Positions 8,147-16,505 of a stretch of 64,000 bases of DNA are shown one piece after another (within the stretch, counting starts at the first letter, position 1; every line of letters begins with the position of its first letter). The position numbers and the translations under genes are program-made. Source of the stretch: Myroides sp. WP-1 (GTDB lineage Bacteria; Bacteroidota; Bacteroidia; Flavobacteriales; Flavobacteriaceae); the NCBI RefSeq assembly GCF_014145635.1, contig NZ_JACHTC010000011.1, positions 52,351 through 116,350 of the forward strand. Reading direction: 5' to 3'. The notes beneath the pieces were generated by a model that saw only the letters and a list, made by a program, of their open reading frames with translations, ran no database searches and was not told where the DNA came from.

Positions 8147-9214
8147 ATGAAAGACGTACACAATTTTTGCGCAGGCCCCTGTTTATTACCTCAAACGGTT
8201 TATGAGCAAGCGGCACAAGCCATTCTCAATTTTGAACAAACAGGTATGTCCATCCTGTCTATTTCTCATAGAAGTAAGGAGTTTCTTACAGTATTGGAAG
8301 AAGCTCGACAATTGAGTTTGGAATTGCTTGATTTGCATAAAAAAGGGTATGTCGCTTTGTTTTTACAAGGAGGTGCAAGTATGGAATTCTTGCGCATTCC
8401 CTATAATTTAATGCAACAAAAAGCAGGGTATATCAATACGGGAACGTGGTCTACCAAAGCAATCGAACAGGCAAAAATGTTTGGGGAAGTCAAGGTAATT
8501 GCAAGTTCAGAAGATCAACACTTTTCTTACATTCCCAAGGGAATACAAGTAGAAGAAGAACTAGATTACGTACATTTTACTTCCAATAACACCATTTACG
8601 GCACACAATTTAACGATGTACCGCAAACCAAAGCTCCTTTAGTTTGCGATATGAGTTCGGATATTTACTCCCGTGAATTTGCCTATGATCAAATGGATCT
8701 GATTTATGCAGGTGCGCAGAAAAATATTGGTCCTGCAGGGGTTAGTTTGATTTTGGTTAAGGAAGAAATTCTAGGAAAAACAACTAGAACTATCCCGCAA
8801 ATGTTAGATTATCAAGAGCATATCGCAAAAGATAGTCTGTATCATACCGCTAATGTATTTGCCATTTATACTTGTCTGTTAAATTTGAGATGGCTCAAAC
8901 AACAGGGCGGAGTAGCGGCAATTGAAAAAGTGAACAATCAAAAAGCAGCACTCTTGTATGAAACAATAGATCGCTTGGATTTTGTACATGGAGTGGCAGC
9001 AAAAACAGACCGATCAAAGATGAACGTAACCTTTACTTTTGAAGAGGAACAAATGAATACCGTATTTGACCAACTTTGTCAAGAAGCAAATGTAGTTAAT
9101 ATCAAAGGACACCGTTCTATGGGAGGGTATCGCGCTTCACTGTATAATGCGGTGACATTAGCGAGTGTTGAAGTGCTAACGGGCGTTTTACAACAGATGA
9201 AAACAAGGGTTTAA
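8147..9214 (+). CDS. serC: Phosphoserine aminotransferase SerC
   Basis: A 355-residue PLP enzyme converting 3-phosphohydroxypyruvate and glutamate to phosphoserine in serine biosynthesis; it also acts in the PLP pathway of some bacteria. Diagnostic segments are HNFCAGPCLLP at the N-terminus, LFLQGGASMEF, HFTSNNTIYGTQF, VCDMSSDIYSR, and the PLP-lysine motif YAGAQKNIGPAG with Lys192. The C-terminus has SMGGYRASLYNAV as in the family. It has full family length. It is second in the operon with the acyl-CoA reductase (4-bp gap) and is followed 22 bp later by a SerA-like gene, the canonical partner for this enzyme, although that copy looks catalytically damaged. Confidence 0.96.
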   Translation: MKDVHNFCAGPCLLPQTVYEQAAQAILNFEQTGMSILSISHRSKEFLTVLEEARQLSLELLDLHKKGYVALFLQGGASMEFLRIPYNLMQQKAGYINTGTWSTKAIEQAKMFGEVKVIASSEDQHFSYIPKGIQVEEELDYVHFTSNNTIYGTQFNDVPQTKAPLVCDMSSDIYSREFAYDQMDLIYAGAQKNIGPAGVSLILVKEEILGKTTRTIPQMLDYQEHIAKDSLYHTANVFAIYTCLLNLRWLKQQGGVAAIEKVNNQKAALLYETIDRLDFVHGVAAKTDRSKMNVTFTFEEEQMNTVFDQLCQEANVVNIKGHRSMGGYRASLYNAVTLASVEVLTGVLQQMKTRV

Positions 9215-9236
9215 TAGCATAAAGAATAAACAGACA

Positions 9237-10187
9237 ATGAGAGTATTAGCCAATGATGGTATACCAGAACAAGTCAAACAAGAATTAGAATCTTTTGGTT
9301 TTGAAATAAAAGAAGTGCGTGTTGCTCATGAACAAGTAGTAACATACACGAAAAAAAATGAGATTGATGTTTTATTGGTACAGCAAGGAACCTTGCTCAA
9401 CAAAACCATGATCGATGAGTTAAAACATCTAAAAGCAATTGTTTTTGCTGGGGTTGTGGTGAATTTAGAAATCATAGACCACATTAAGAGCAATGGAATT
9501 ACCGTAATTTGGGCAGAAGACTCTTTGGCTAATGCTACAGCAGAAATGGTGATTGCCCATATGTTTAGCGGTGCGAGATTATTACAAGAATCGAATAGAA
9601 ATATGCCGTTAGAAGGAGATACGATGTTTAAATCGCTACAACAGTCCTATAGTTCGGGAATTGAATTAGCGGGAAAAACACTTGGAATTATCGGAATGAA
9701 TCTAGCAGGTCAGTTTTTAGCACAAAAAGCATTGGGACTGGGGATGCATGTAGTATATACGGATCCAGCAACACCTACAATCAAAACAGAATTCGAACTG
9801 CCGAATGGAATCGTTTTCCCTATTGACATGGAATCCATAACGATGGATGAATTACTTGAACAAGTGCATTTTATTTCGGTTCATACCAAGTATTTTCAAC
9901 GTTATATTGTCAATAAAGAGTCTTTTGAAAAAGCGCAAAATTTAATTGGCGTGGTTAATTGTGCTTATCCAGAAGCAATTAACGAAGTAGATTTAGTGGA
10001 TGAGGTTAACAAAGAAACCATTCTTTTTGCAGGATTAGATCGCTTTGAAGAAGAACCCCATCCTGTGATTCAGGTATTGATGCAACCTGCGTTTTCTCTT
10101 TCACCCAATATCGCAACAGCAACACATGAAAGTCAACACCACGTATGGTCTGAAATAACTGTTAAAATAAAAGATTTGTTGAATTAA
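9237..10187 (+). CDS. SerA-like D-2-hydroxyacid dehydrogenase homolog, degenerate active site
   Basis: A 316-residue protein alignable over its whole length with 3-phosphoglycerate dehydrogenase (SerA). The overall frame is intact: MRVLANDGIP, RNMPLEGDT, IELAGKTLGIIG, ALGLGM, LFAGLDRFEEEP. Nearly all functional residues differ, however. The NAD-binding GxGxxG is GMNLAG (153-158), the catalytic Arg of NCARGG is Tyr244 (NCAYPE), and the catalytic His of LTPHIG is Asn291 (LSPNIA). Only the Glu equivalent (Glu273) remains. It is therefore probably unable to catalyse the usual oxidation, and may be a pseudoenzyme with a regulatory or structural role. It sits directly after serC, where the active enzyme would be expected. 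Confidence 0.85.
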   Translation: MRVLANDGIPEQVKQELESFGFEIKEVRVAHEQVVTYTKKNEIDVLLVQQGTLLNKTMIDELKHLKAIVFAGVVVNLEIIDHIKSNGITVIWAEDSLANATAEMVIAHMFSGARLLQESNRNMPLEGDTMFKSLQQSYSSGIELAGKTLGIIGMNLAGQFLAQKALGLGMHVVYTDPATPTIKTEFELPNGIVFPIDMESITMDELLEQVHFISVHTKYFQRYIVNKESFEKAQNLIGVVNCAYPEAINEVDLVDEVNKETILFAGLDRFEEEPHPVIQVLMQPAFSLSPNIATATHESQHHVWSEITVKIKDLLN

Positions 10188-10218
10188 TTGCTTAGTTTTA
10201 TTTGAAATAATTAAAACT

Positions 10219-10704
10219 ATGGTAGAGCAAATTACAAAATTAATTGAGCAGGTAAGTGCAAAAGAAATCAGTGGATCTGCAATTTCAACAGATTTAACAT
10301 CAGCAGTTACAAAAGAAACAGGCGAGAGTATCATCAATGGTTTCAAAGATAGCATCAGCAGTGGTAATATCGGCGGTTTAACTGATTTACTAGGAGGTGG
10401 AGTAAGCAATTTAGCATCCAATCCGATGGTATCAGGAATGATTGGAAACTTGATTTCGGGGTTAACAGAAAAAATCGGATTGCCAGAAGGCGTGGCTTCT
10501 AATTTTGCAGGTAGCGTAATTCCTTCTGTCATTGAAATGATTGTTTCTAAAGTGCAGGGAGGAGAAAGTGGTTTCCAACTAACAGATTTAATCGGCGGAT
10601 TGAGTGAAGGTAATGGCGGAGGATTAAAGGATATGCTTGGTTCATTAACAGGAGGAAAAGAAGGACTCGGAGGAGCAATTGACGCCTTGAAAGGGTTGTT
10701 TTAG
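10219..10704 (+). CDS. Glycine-rich DUF937-like protein
   Basis: A 161-residue protein without signal peptide or membrane segment. It has an amphipathic N-terminal helix (MVEQITKLIEQVSAKEI), followed by glycine-, serine- and leucine-rich stretches (GGLTDLLGGGVSNLAS, MIGNLISGLTEKIG, GGGLKDMLGSLTGG). This resembles DUF937-like proteins often found after serA in Flavobacteriaceae. The function is unknown. It is the last gene of the acyl-CoA reductase operon, 31 bp after the SerA-like gene, and is followed by a strong terminator. Confidence 0.75.
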   Translation: MVEQITKLIEQVSAKEISGSAISTDLTSAVTKETGESIINGFKDSISSGNIGGLTDLLGGGVSNLASNPMVSGMIGNLISGLTEKIGLPEGVASNFAGSVIPSVIEMIVSKVQGGESGFQLTDLIGGLSEGNGGGLKDMLGSLTGGKEGLGGAIDALKGLF

Positions 10705-10728
10705 TAGATAGCCCAAAAATAAAATAAA

Positions 10729-10767
10729 TAAAACCCAAAAAGAATTGTCTTTTTGGGTTTTTATTTT
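10729..10767 (+). terminator. Operon terminator after DUF937-like gene
   Basis: A 13-bp stem, AAACCCAAAAAGA (10731-10743) and TCTTTTTGGGTTT (10748-10760), encloses loop ATTG, followed by TTATTTT. It ends the acyl-CoA reductase operon. Confidence 0.9.
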
Positions 10768-10867
10768 ATAGTTATATGTGTTAAATAGTTGATTTTTAAA
10801 AGTTTATATTGATTTTTAGTTAAAAAAATAGAGTTGTGTTTTTATTTTTATACTTTGAAGGTAAAAA

Positions 10868-11497
10868 ATGAAAATTTTAATTATTGAGTCTAATGCATTG
10901 CTGATAGAAGGGTATATAGCTGTACTAGGAAATGAAAAACATACTTTTTTGAAGGTGGCTAATGGCCAAGATTTTTTTGCGCTTTTTACTAAAGCAAAAG
11001 ATTTAGATCTAGCCCTGATTACAGATCATAGTATGGATGTTTTTGAAAGAAAATTAAAAACAGGTTTGGATTGCGCGTTGTTTATAAAAAAGAATATTCC
11101 GTATTGCAAGATCATTCTGCTTACAGAACATGAGAAAGCACTTGTCTTGTATGAGCTGTATAAAACAATAAAGGTAGATGCATTGCTGGTCAAATCAGAT
11201 TTTACCAAAGAGTTGTTTTGCGATCTTGTAACCGCTACCAAAATTGACTTCCCTTATATAAGTCCTAGCGCAAAAAAAGCAATTCAGACTATGCTAAAAA
11301 ACGCTTCGTTATTGGATTCAAAGAATAGGCAGATCCTCTTTTTGCTAGCTCAAGGTTATCGCATGAATCAAATAAGTGATCAAATTGTGTTGAGTAGAAG
11401 TGCCACGCAAAAGAGAGTGTCTAAACTATTAGTGGCGTTTAATGTAAATAATTATCACGAATTATTGGGCGTGTTGAAGGAACGTAGAATAGTTTGA
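10868..11497 (+). CDS. LuxR/FixJ-type response regulator with degenerate receiver
   Basis: A 209-residue DNA-binding regulator. Residues 1-~125 form a CheY-like receiver: KILIIESNALLIEGY, a possible phosphoacceptor Asp53, the conserved Thr86 region and Lys109 in ALLVKS. The usual acidic pair of the phosphorylation pocket is Glu7-Ser8 rather than Asp-Asp, so phosphorylation may be weak or absent. Residues ~148-205 are a LuxR-type helix-turn-helix (DSKNRQILFLLAQGYRMNQI, then SRSATQKRVSKLL). There is no histidine kinase nearby. It converges on the outer-membrane barrel gene and is a natural candidate regulator of that gene and the secreted cassette beyond it, which is inference. Confidence 0.82.
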   Translation: MKILIIESNALLIEGYIAVLGNEKHTFLKVANGQDFFALFTKAKDLDLALITDHSMDVFERKLKTGLDCALFIKKNIPYCKIILLTEHEKALVLYELYKTIKVDALLVKSDFTKELFCDLVTATKIDFPYISPSAKKAIQTMLKNASLLDSKNRQILFLLAQGYRMNQISDQIVLSRSATQKRVSKLLVAFNVNNYHELLGVLKERRIV

Positions 11498-11555
11498 TTT
11501 GGTGTATTTATTGTCGTAATAATCTGTTCATTTTTTTTAAGATATTTCATAATAC

Positions 11556-13769
11556 TTAGTATGTCGCTTGGATTTGTGCATCTTTTTTAGCTCTTAGTTT
11601 GTTGTTTCCCAGGGTATTACTTAAATGGATAGCGATGGAAGCGTAGTTTTTTATTTCTTTCGATTTAAATCGTGTATCTACGATATGGACGTTGTCAAAG
11701 CTATTGGAATACAACGTAGTTGAATCTTCTTTCGCTTTGATAAAAGGATTGTTTACTACGAGAGCTACTTTTATATTTTTTTTACTAAATTCTTTCTCAA
11801 CAGTAAAGCTCACAAAAGGATGCTTTATTTCAGTCGATTCAAAAGGAGTATAGAGGTCAAAATTTGTATAGGAAGAAGAGAGTTTTAAACTAAAACCTTT
11901 GTTGAATTGATATTTGGCATAAAAATCATAACCAAGTAAGTATTGATGTGTTGTATAATCTACTAGATTAAACTGATTTCGGTTCAAGGTGAATAAGGAT
12001 TGTATGATAAAATGATCCGCAAGTTCAAAGAAGCCTCCTACCTCTATGATATAACGCTGAATTTTCCCCGCGTTTACATTTGTTTTAAATCGTTCATCTG
12101 TATCAGATTTGACCAAATAATGGATTGGAGCGTTGTGGTGAGTTTGGAATTTACCGCGTGCAAAAAGTTCTATTCCGCTTTTTATAGTGTAATTAAATTC
12201 TAGAGAAAAATGATCTGTATTACTTCTTTTAATCCCATAATTGTCAATAGTTGTATTAAGGTTGTCGTCTATACTATTTTGTTTATTGACATCGTAAACA
12301 GAAATTAATTGATAAGAATTGAAGTAGTTTAAATAGATGGAGTAAGACTTTTTAGTAAAGGCTAGCGTCGTGCTATTTAATAGCACTTGATCATTCTTAT
12401 TAATGAAGTTGTAAGAAAGATCTGTAGCAAGGCTAAGGTTATTTGTTAGTGTTAGGGTAGATGTAAATGAAAACTTATGGCGTTGATTGGTTACGTTATC
12501 TTGCATTTTATTCTTCATAGTGGATTGATAGTATGAATAGTATACATCATATCGAAGAGGGAGATTTAAGAGTGTTCTATTGCTTTTACTTAGAATAAGA
12601 TCAAAGTTCAGTGCATTGTCATACAATATGTTGTTCCATTGCTTGTCGGCATAATATCCTTTGTTGCTGTATTCGTTATAGGTGTACAAAAAAGACGTGT
12701 TCAGGGAAGTACTGTCATTAAATATATGATTGAAAAAAAGAAAAGAACCTGTATTCAAATAAGCAATATCTTGCCTGTAAGTATTTACAGTTTCCACGGG
12801 TTGGATTGTATATGCACTAGTGTTTTTGTTTCTTGGAGTGTATAAAAATAGCGTAGCTCCAATGGAGTTTTTTTCGTTTAACTGAACATGAAGATCTGGC
12901 TGTATCGTTATACCATCTGAAATTGTTTGCTCTTTGCTACTATTTAGTTCTGAACCTGCTGAGTAGGTTGTACTATTACTTTCAAAAATCGATTTTCCCA
13001 ATCTAATAGGCAAGGAGATTGTTATATTGTTTTTTTTGAAAAAAGAATTGGCATTTAGAACATAGCTTTCTTTTGTTAGATTGTATCCAAGTGATAAATC
13101 TTCTCTAAAATAATCGAGTACATTTTTTTTCAGTATAATGTTCAATACAGGTTCACCAGTATTACCATAAGCGGAATGTCCATAGGGAATAATTTCAATC
13201 GATTCAATGTTTTTAGGGTCGATATTTTCTATTTTTCCAATCGTTTTTTTTCCATTAACAATTAGCGTTACCTCTTTTCCTTTGTAGTTTACTTTTTCTC
13301 CCTTTATAAAAAATAAGGGGATGTTTTCTATTACTTGAAACACTGTAGGATTTTCACCTAAAAGCTGCTTATTAATTTTGTATGTAATACGACCGGCATC
13401 GTTTTTTGCAGGGGAAACATAAATAAACAATTCTGATAAGGTTTGATTGTCTTGCTCTAGAATTAAACTGGGGGATTCATTTAATTCTTCCCAACTATAC
13501 TGTTTACCGATATAATTTTCTTTAAATAAAAAGAAACTAGATCCATTCGTTCCACGAATAACTACTTCACCTTGTGGGTTGGTTTTTACTTCTTCTGTAG
13601 TAGAAACATTGAAGCATACTACTTCTTCTATAGGTAGATGAGAGGAATCGTAGACCTTTATTTTTAGTTCCTTTGTTTGAGCTGCTATTGCTATGCTGCA
13701 AAAAATAAAAAACAGCAAGAAAACTTCATTCCTCTTGATTATCCAATTATTGCTGTTTTTTTTTCTCAT
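11556..13769 (-). CDS. TonB-dependent-type outer-membrane beta-barrel protein
   Basis: A 737-residue exported protein. A signal peptide (hydrophobic core ~residues 15-30, ending IAIAAQ) is followed by a small carboxypeptidase-regulatory-like N-terminal region. Residues ~125-215 form a plug-like segment (ENPTVFQVIENIPLFFIKG, VTLIVNGKKTIGKIENIDP, IESIEIIPYGHSAYGNTG). The rest, residues ~215-737, is a long run of alternating aromatic strands typical of the outer_membrane_beta-barrel family 3. These proteins take up large substrates or act as secretion or surface anchors. The ligand is unknown. A 110-bp sequence upstream (13818-13927) is repeated upstream of the next operon, so the two are likely co-regulated. 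Confidence 0.85.
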   Translation of the reverse strand: MRKKNSNNWIIKRNEVFLLFFIFCSIAIAAQTKELKIKVYDSSHLPIEEVVCFNVSTTEEVKTNPQGEVVIRGTNGSSFFLFKENYIGKQYSWEELNESPSLILEQDNQTLSELFIYVSPAKNDAGRITYKINKQLLGENPTVFQVIENIPLFFIKGEKVNYKGKEVTLIVNGKKTIGKIENIDPKNIESIEIIPYGHSAYGNTGEPVLNIILKKNVLDYFREDLSLGYNLTKESYVLNANSFFKKNNITISLPIRLGKSIFESNSTTYSAGSELNSSKEQTISDGITIQPDLHVQLNEKNSIGATLFLYTPRNKNTSAYTIQPVETVNTYRQDIAYLNTGSFLFFNHIFNDSTSLNTSFLYTYNEYSNKGYYADKQWNNILYDNALNFDLILSKSNRTLLNLPLRYDVYYSYYQSTMKNKMQDNVTNQRHKFSFTSTLTLTNNLSLATDLSYNFINKNDQVLLNSTTLAFTKKSYSIYLNYFNSYQLISVYDVNKQNSIDDNLNTTIDNYGIKRSNTDHFSLEFNYTIKSGIELFARGKFQTHHNAPIHYLVKSDTDERFKTNVNAGKIQRYIIEVGGFFELADHFIIQSLFTLNRNQFNLVDYTTHQYLLGYDFYAKYQFNKGFSLKLSSSYTNFDLYTPFESTEIKHPFVSFTVEKEFSKKNIKVALVVNNPFIKAKEDSTTLYSNSFDNVHIVDTRFKSKEIKNYASIAIHLSNTLGNNKLRAKKDAQIQATY

Positions 13770-13817
13770 AGTGTAACATTCATTTCGTTTATATTCATTT
13801 GTTGTTATACAGATATG

Positions 13818-13927
13818 AAATTAAAACGCAAATCCTCTACTAAAAAATAAGGCTTTAAAACTTAATAAAAAAGGGTTAAAGTAATCAAAATAAGTTAATT
13901 AAGTATTTAAATAAATAGTTGAAAATA
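13818..13927 (-). repeat. 110-bp direct repeat, copy A (upstream of barrel gene)
   Basis: This copy and that at 16283-16393 have the same orientation and differ at only about six positions and one small indel. Shared blocks include TTAAAACGCAAATCCTCTAC, AAAAAAGGGTTAAAGT and ATCAAAATAAGTTAATTAA. It lies 48 bp upstream of the minus-strand barrel gene, so it is probably a shared promoter/operator region or a recombination footprint. Confidence 0.85.
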
Positions 13928-13950
13928 TAGGGCTTAGTCGTTGTGTATGA

Positions 13951-13980
13951 TGAAAAAACCACCTGATTAGAGGTGGTTGA
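13951..13980 (-). terminator. Terminator of the secreted-protein operon
   Basis: Stem AACCACCT (13957-13964) and AGGTGGTT (13971-13978) encloses loop GATTAG. A run of six T follows on the minus strand. It ends the 16134-14007 operon, just ahead of repeat copy A. Confidence 0.85.
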
Positions 13981-14006
13981 TTTTGTTGTTCTTCAGGAAT
14001 TAAGTC

Positions 14007-15449
14007 TTATATGAAATTGTTTATTCGGTATACATTCTCTGTCTCAGTTAGAAAGTAAATATACTTTTCAGTGAAGAAGACTGCTTTTGTGTGGGTATTA
14101 AACAATAATTTATCGGTACTAATTAGTTTGAATTCTGGGGTGTATTTCTTCAAGAGAAAAGTATTGTCATCTTTAAATAAAATTGTATTTGTGTCTTTAG
14201 TAGTCCATAGTTGTAGATTTTGACACCTTCGATTTTTGGGAAAATCATTGCTTTCCCAATCCAATTTAATTTTATCTCCGTTTTCTAAATTTACTATATA
14301 AGGAAAATCCTGAAGAAGCAATAGATTATTAAAAGTAGAAAATTGAATGGAATGAATAACTTCAATAGTGTTCAGTTTTTCATCTTTTTGAAAATCAAAT
14401 AAAGAAATATTATCTGTATAAGATTGAAATTCAATTCTTTTCTTTTTGGAGTTGATTCTAAAAGCTGAAAACAGAGGTGTGTTGTTGTCTATTGAATCTG
14501 AATAAATAATTTGGTTGAGTTTATAGAATTTATCAGTAAAGAGGGCTTCGTCTAATGTATAATAGTAATGCTCATTTTGGAAATCAAATGTATAAATGCT
14601 GTTGTATATTTTTTCAGGAAAATTTAAATCTTTTCGATCCAAAATAAAATAGTTGTAATTGTTGCGAATAGTGTAAATATCATTAGTTTCCCCTTGCTCA
14701 TTTAATTTTCTATCTAATAGAATGCTTGGCAAAAAAAAACCGATATAATATTTATTCTTGTTACTAGTTAAATTTACCAGATTAATATTTCTTCTACCCG
14801 AATTGAAAAGAATCGTTTTGTGATTGAGAAAATTTTGATAATCATCTTCGCTCAATGTTGCTTTGGCTATAGAGTCAAAATTCAACGCTTGAAAATCAAA
14901 CTTTAGAGCAATTGTGTCAGCAGTGCAATACAATTTTTGTGTCATTCCGTCCAAGATAATTAGTTCACTTTGAAAATAGTCAGGACGAATTGTGTAGCGA
15001 GAGGATAACCCAGAAGTATTTAGATTTCCTATTTTTTTAAAACTGTGAATTGCATCAAAAAAACAGTTTACTTTTTCAATAGTAAAATCAGTACCTTTTT
15101 CTGAAAATAGTATTTCATTGTTATAAATAAAAACTAATCCAGATAGATCATTTAGTACAGTACTAGTTTTACTGTATAATTCATCTGAGAACAATACTTC
15201 TTTTTCATCAATCGCATTGTCGAAAAAAGATTCATTAAAGATCTTGAATCTATTTCCTTTACTATTTTCAGGAAATAAATAGGTTACTTTTTTATCTTTA
15301 GTTGCTTGTTTTATGTTGATGTAGCAGTTTAGGCAGTCTTTCTCTGATATGCGCAAATAAACATTTTGCGCTAGTAAATTGCAACTGAAAAACCATAGGA
15401 GGAATACAATGAAGTTTCTCCTATGGTTTAAATAACTATAGTTTTTCAT
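14007..15449 (-). CDS. Secreted protein with N-terminal CxxC and beta-propeller-like body
   Basis: A 480-residue exported protein; the signal region (residues 11-28) ends FSCNLLAQ. Close after it is a CLNC pair (Cys39 and Cys42) in ISEKDCLNCYINI, reminiscent of a thioredoxin-like start. The remainder is a series of short beta-strand pairs with repeated aromatic/Asp turns (YNYFILDRKDL, SIYTFDFQNEHYYY, NNLLLLQDFPYIV), which could be a beta-propeller. I cannot name a family. The start codon is immediately adjacent to the stop of the upstream small secreted protein (15450), indicating translational coupling. It is the last gene of a three-gene operon flanked by the 110-bp repeats. Confidence 0.75.
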   Translation of the reverse strand: MKNYSYLNHRRNFIVFLLWFFSCNLLAQNVYLRISEKDCLNCYINIKQATKDKKVTYLFPENSKGNRFKIFNESFFDNAIDEKEVLFSDELYSKTSTVLNDLSGLVFIYNNEILFSEKGTDFTIEKVNCFFDAIHSFKKIGNLNTSGLSSRYTIRPDYFQSELIILDGMTQKLYCTADTIALKFDFQALNFDSIAKATLSEDDYQNFLNHKTILFNSGRRNINLVNLTSNKNKYYIGFFLPSILLDRKLNEQGETNDIYTIRNNYNYFILDRKDLNFPEKIYNSIYTFDFQNEHYYYTLDEALFTDKFYKLNQIIYSDSIDNNTPLFSAFRINSKKKRIEFQSYTDNISLFDFQKDEKLNTIEVIHSIQFSTFNNLLLLQDFPYIVNLENGDKIKLDWESNDFPKNRRCQNLQLWTTKDTNTILFKDDNTFLLKKYTPEFKLISTDKLLFNTHTKAVFFTEKYIYFLTETENVYRINNFI

Positions 15450-15815
15450 TTATTTAGATAAAGGTCTTAAAAAATCAAATTCGACAGCGTTTTCATCTTT
15501 AAGAAAAGTTGAAGTTCCTCGTTTTGTGGCAAAATGTTTTTCACCTTTCTCTGTATGTAGTACAACAATTACTTCATCTTTGGCTATTTGATATGCAGGT
15601 TCTGACGGAGTAGGTGGAGGTACAGGAAAAAAGATAGGATCTATAATTTGTAGACATAGTCTATTGTCAAATCCACAAATTATTTTTTGGTTGTATTCTA
15701 TCGCTGGTTGACCTTCAACGTTTACAATAGGTGGATAGTATTGGCCAAAACTAAAACCAAAACTTAGTAAGAATAGTACTACTGCTATAATTTTCATTTT
15801 ATCTGTTTTTTTCAT
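15450..15815 (-). CDS. Small secreted paired-cysteine protein, paralog 2
   Basis: A 121-residue exported protein. The alternative start MKIIAVVLFLL (ATG at 15797) gives a cleaner signal peptide and avoids a 17-bp overlap with the upstream gene; the longer start at 15815 is given here. After the signal ending SFGQ comes NVEGQPAIEYNQKIICGF, then a second Cys in RLCLQII, a proline-rich FPVPPPTPSEPA linker, DEVIVVLHTEKGEKH, and the end VEFDFLRPL. The same order of elements (GxPA, ICG, C, DxVIV, FxFLxPx) occurs in the neighbouring 111-residue protein, so the two are paralogs. The function is unknown. Confidence 0.72.
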   Translation of the reverse strand: MKKTDKMKIIAVVLFLLSFGFSFGQYYPPIVNVEGQPAIEYNQKIICGFDNRLCLQIIDPIFFPVPPPTPSEPAYQIAKDEVIVVLHTEKGEKHFATKRGTSTFLKDENAVEFDFLRPLSK

Positions 15816-16134
15816 TTTTAATTGGGGTTAAATATTCAAATCTTGCCATGGTACTTGCATTTGTTGTGTTTGAATCATTGTTATCAAGGGTGTAATTAGA
15901 ATTTGATTCATAGCGATCTATTGACTTTTCTTTAAAAGTTTCAACAATTACCGCATCTTGTGTAGAGGTATCTGTATACGTATAAAGTATGAAACACGTA
16001 GATCCAGTTAAACCACAGTAAATATCGTTTCCTACAACTACTGCTGGACGGCCCTGAATACGAGTTACACTATTCTGGGCATAAGTACCAATGAATGTAC
16101 TTAGTAAAAAGATAAGTAATAATCTTGTTTTCAT
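15799..16134 (-). CDS. Small secreted paired-cysteine protein, paralog 1
   Basis: A 111-residue exported protein with signal MKTRLLLIFLLSTFIGTYAQ. The mature part has RIQGRPAVVVGNDIYCGL, then TCFILY, DAVIVETFKEK, a polar Asn/Asp/Ser-rich stretch, and the end ARFEYLTPI. These elements match the downstream 121-residue protein in order and spacing, marking a small paralogous family with two conserved cysteines about nine residues apart. It is the first gene of the operon. The 110-bp repeat (copy B) lies 148 bp upstream. I know of no described family. Confidence 0.75.
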   Translation of the reverse strand: MKTRLLLIFLLSTFIGTYAQNSVTRIQGRPAVVVGNDIYCGLTGSTCFILYTYTDTSTQDAVIVETFKEKSIDRYESNSNYTLDNNDSNTTNASTMARFEYLTPIKNEKNR

Positions 16135-16505
16135 TTTTTTAATGTATTTAATTTAAAAAACAATATGATCATAGATCAATTAGGTGACTCTAGTAAAAAA
16201 TAGAGGCAAATTGTATAGGTACTCTTAAGAGGAAGGAAAGACATTTATAACTATAACATCTTCATGTTTCGCGAACACTATAAAATTAAAACGCAAATCC
16301 TCTACTAAAAAATAAGGCTTGAAAACTTAACAAAAAAGGGTTAAAGTGATCAAAATAAGTTAATTAAATATTCAAATAAATTTGTTGAAAATAAAAGAGT
16401 TAGACGCGGATTGTACCATGATGCTAAGGGAATAAAGTGTGACTTACAGCTGTTGTTTTACCGTTGATATTTATTTTAGTACCTTGAACACAAATAAGAA
16501 TACGC
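16135..16505. other. Divergent intergenic region with repeat copy B
   Basis: This 371-bp gene-free region separates the minus-strand secreted operon from the plus-strand CPBP gene. It contains repeat copy B at 16283-16393 and presumably both promoters. Near the CPBP start, TTTTAGTACCTTGAAC only partly resembles the -7 consensus. No ORF or RNA gene is visible. Confidence 0.5.
16283..16393 (-). repeat. 110-bp direct repeat, copy B (upstream of secreted operon)
   Basis: Partner of 13818-13927 in the same orientation, about 94% identical by eye, ending at the common GTTGAAAATA. Sequence outside these limits is unrelated apart from AT-richness. The two copies are 2.4 kb apart and bracket the three-gene operon and its terminator. 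Confidence 0.85.

Noticed and set aside
13818..16393. Insertion sequence or composite transposon bounded by the 110-bp repeats
   Set aside because: There is no transposase, no terminal inverted repeat and no target duplication; the repeats sit at promoters.
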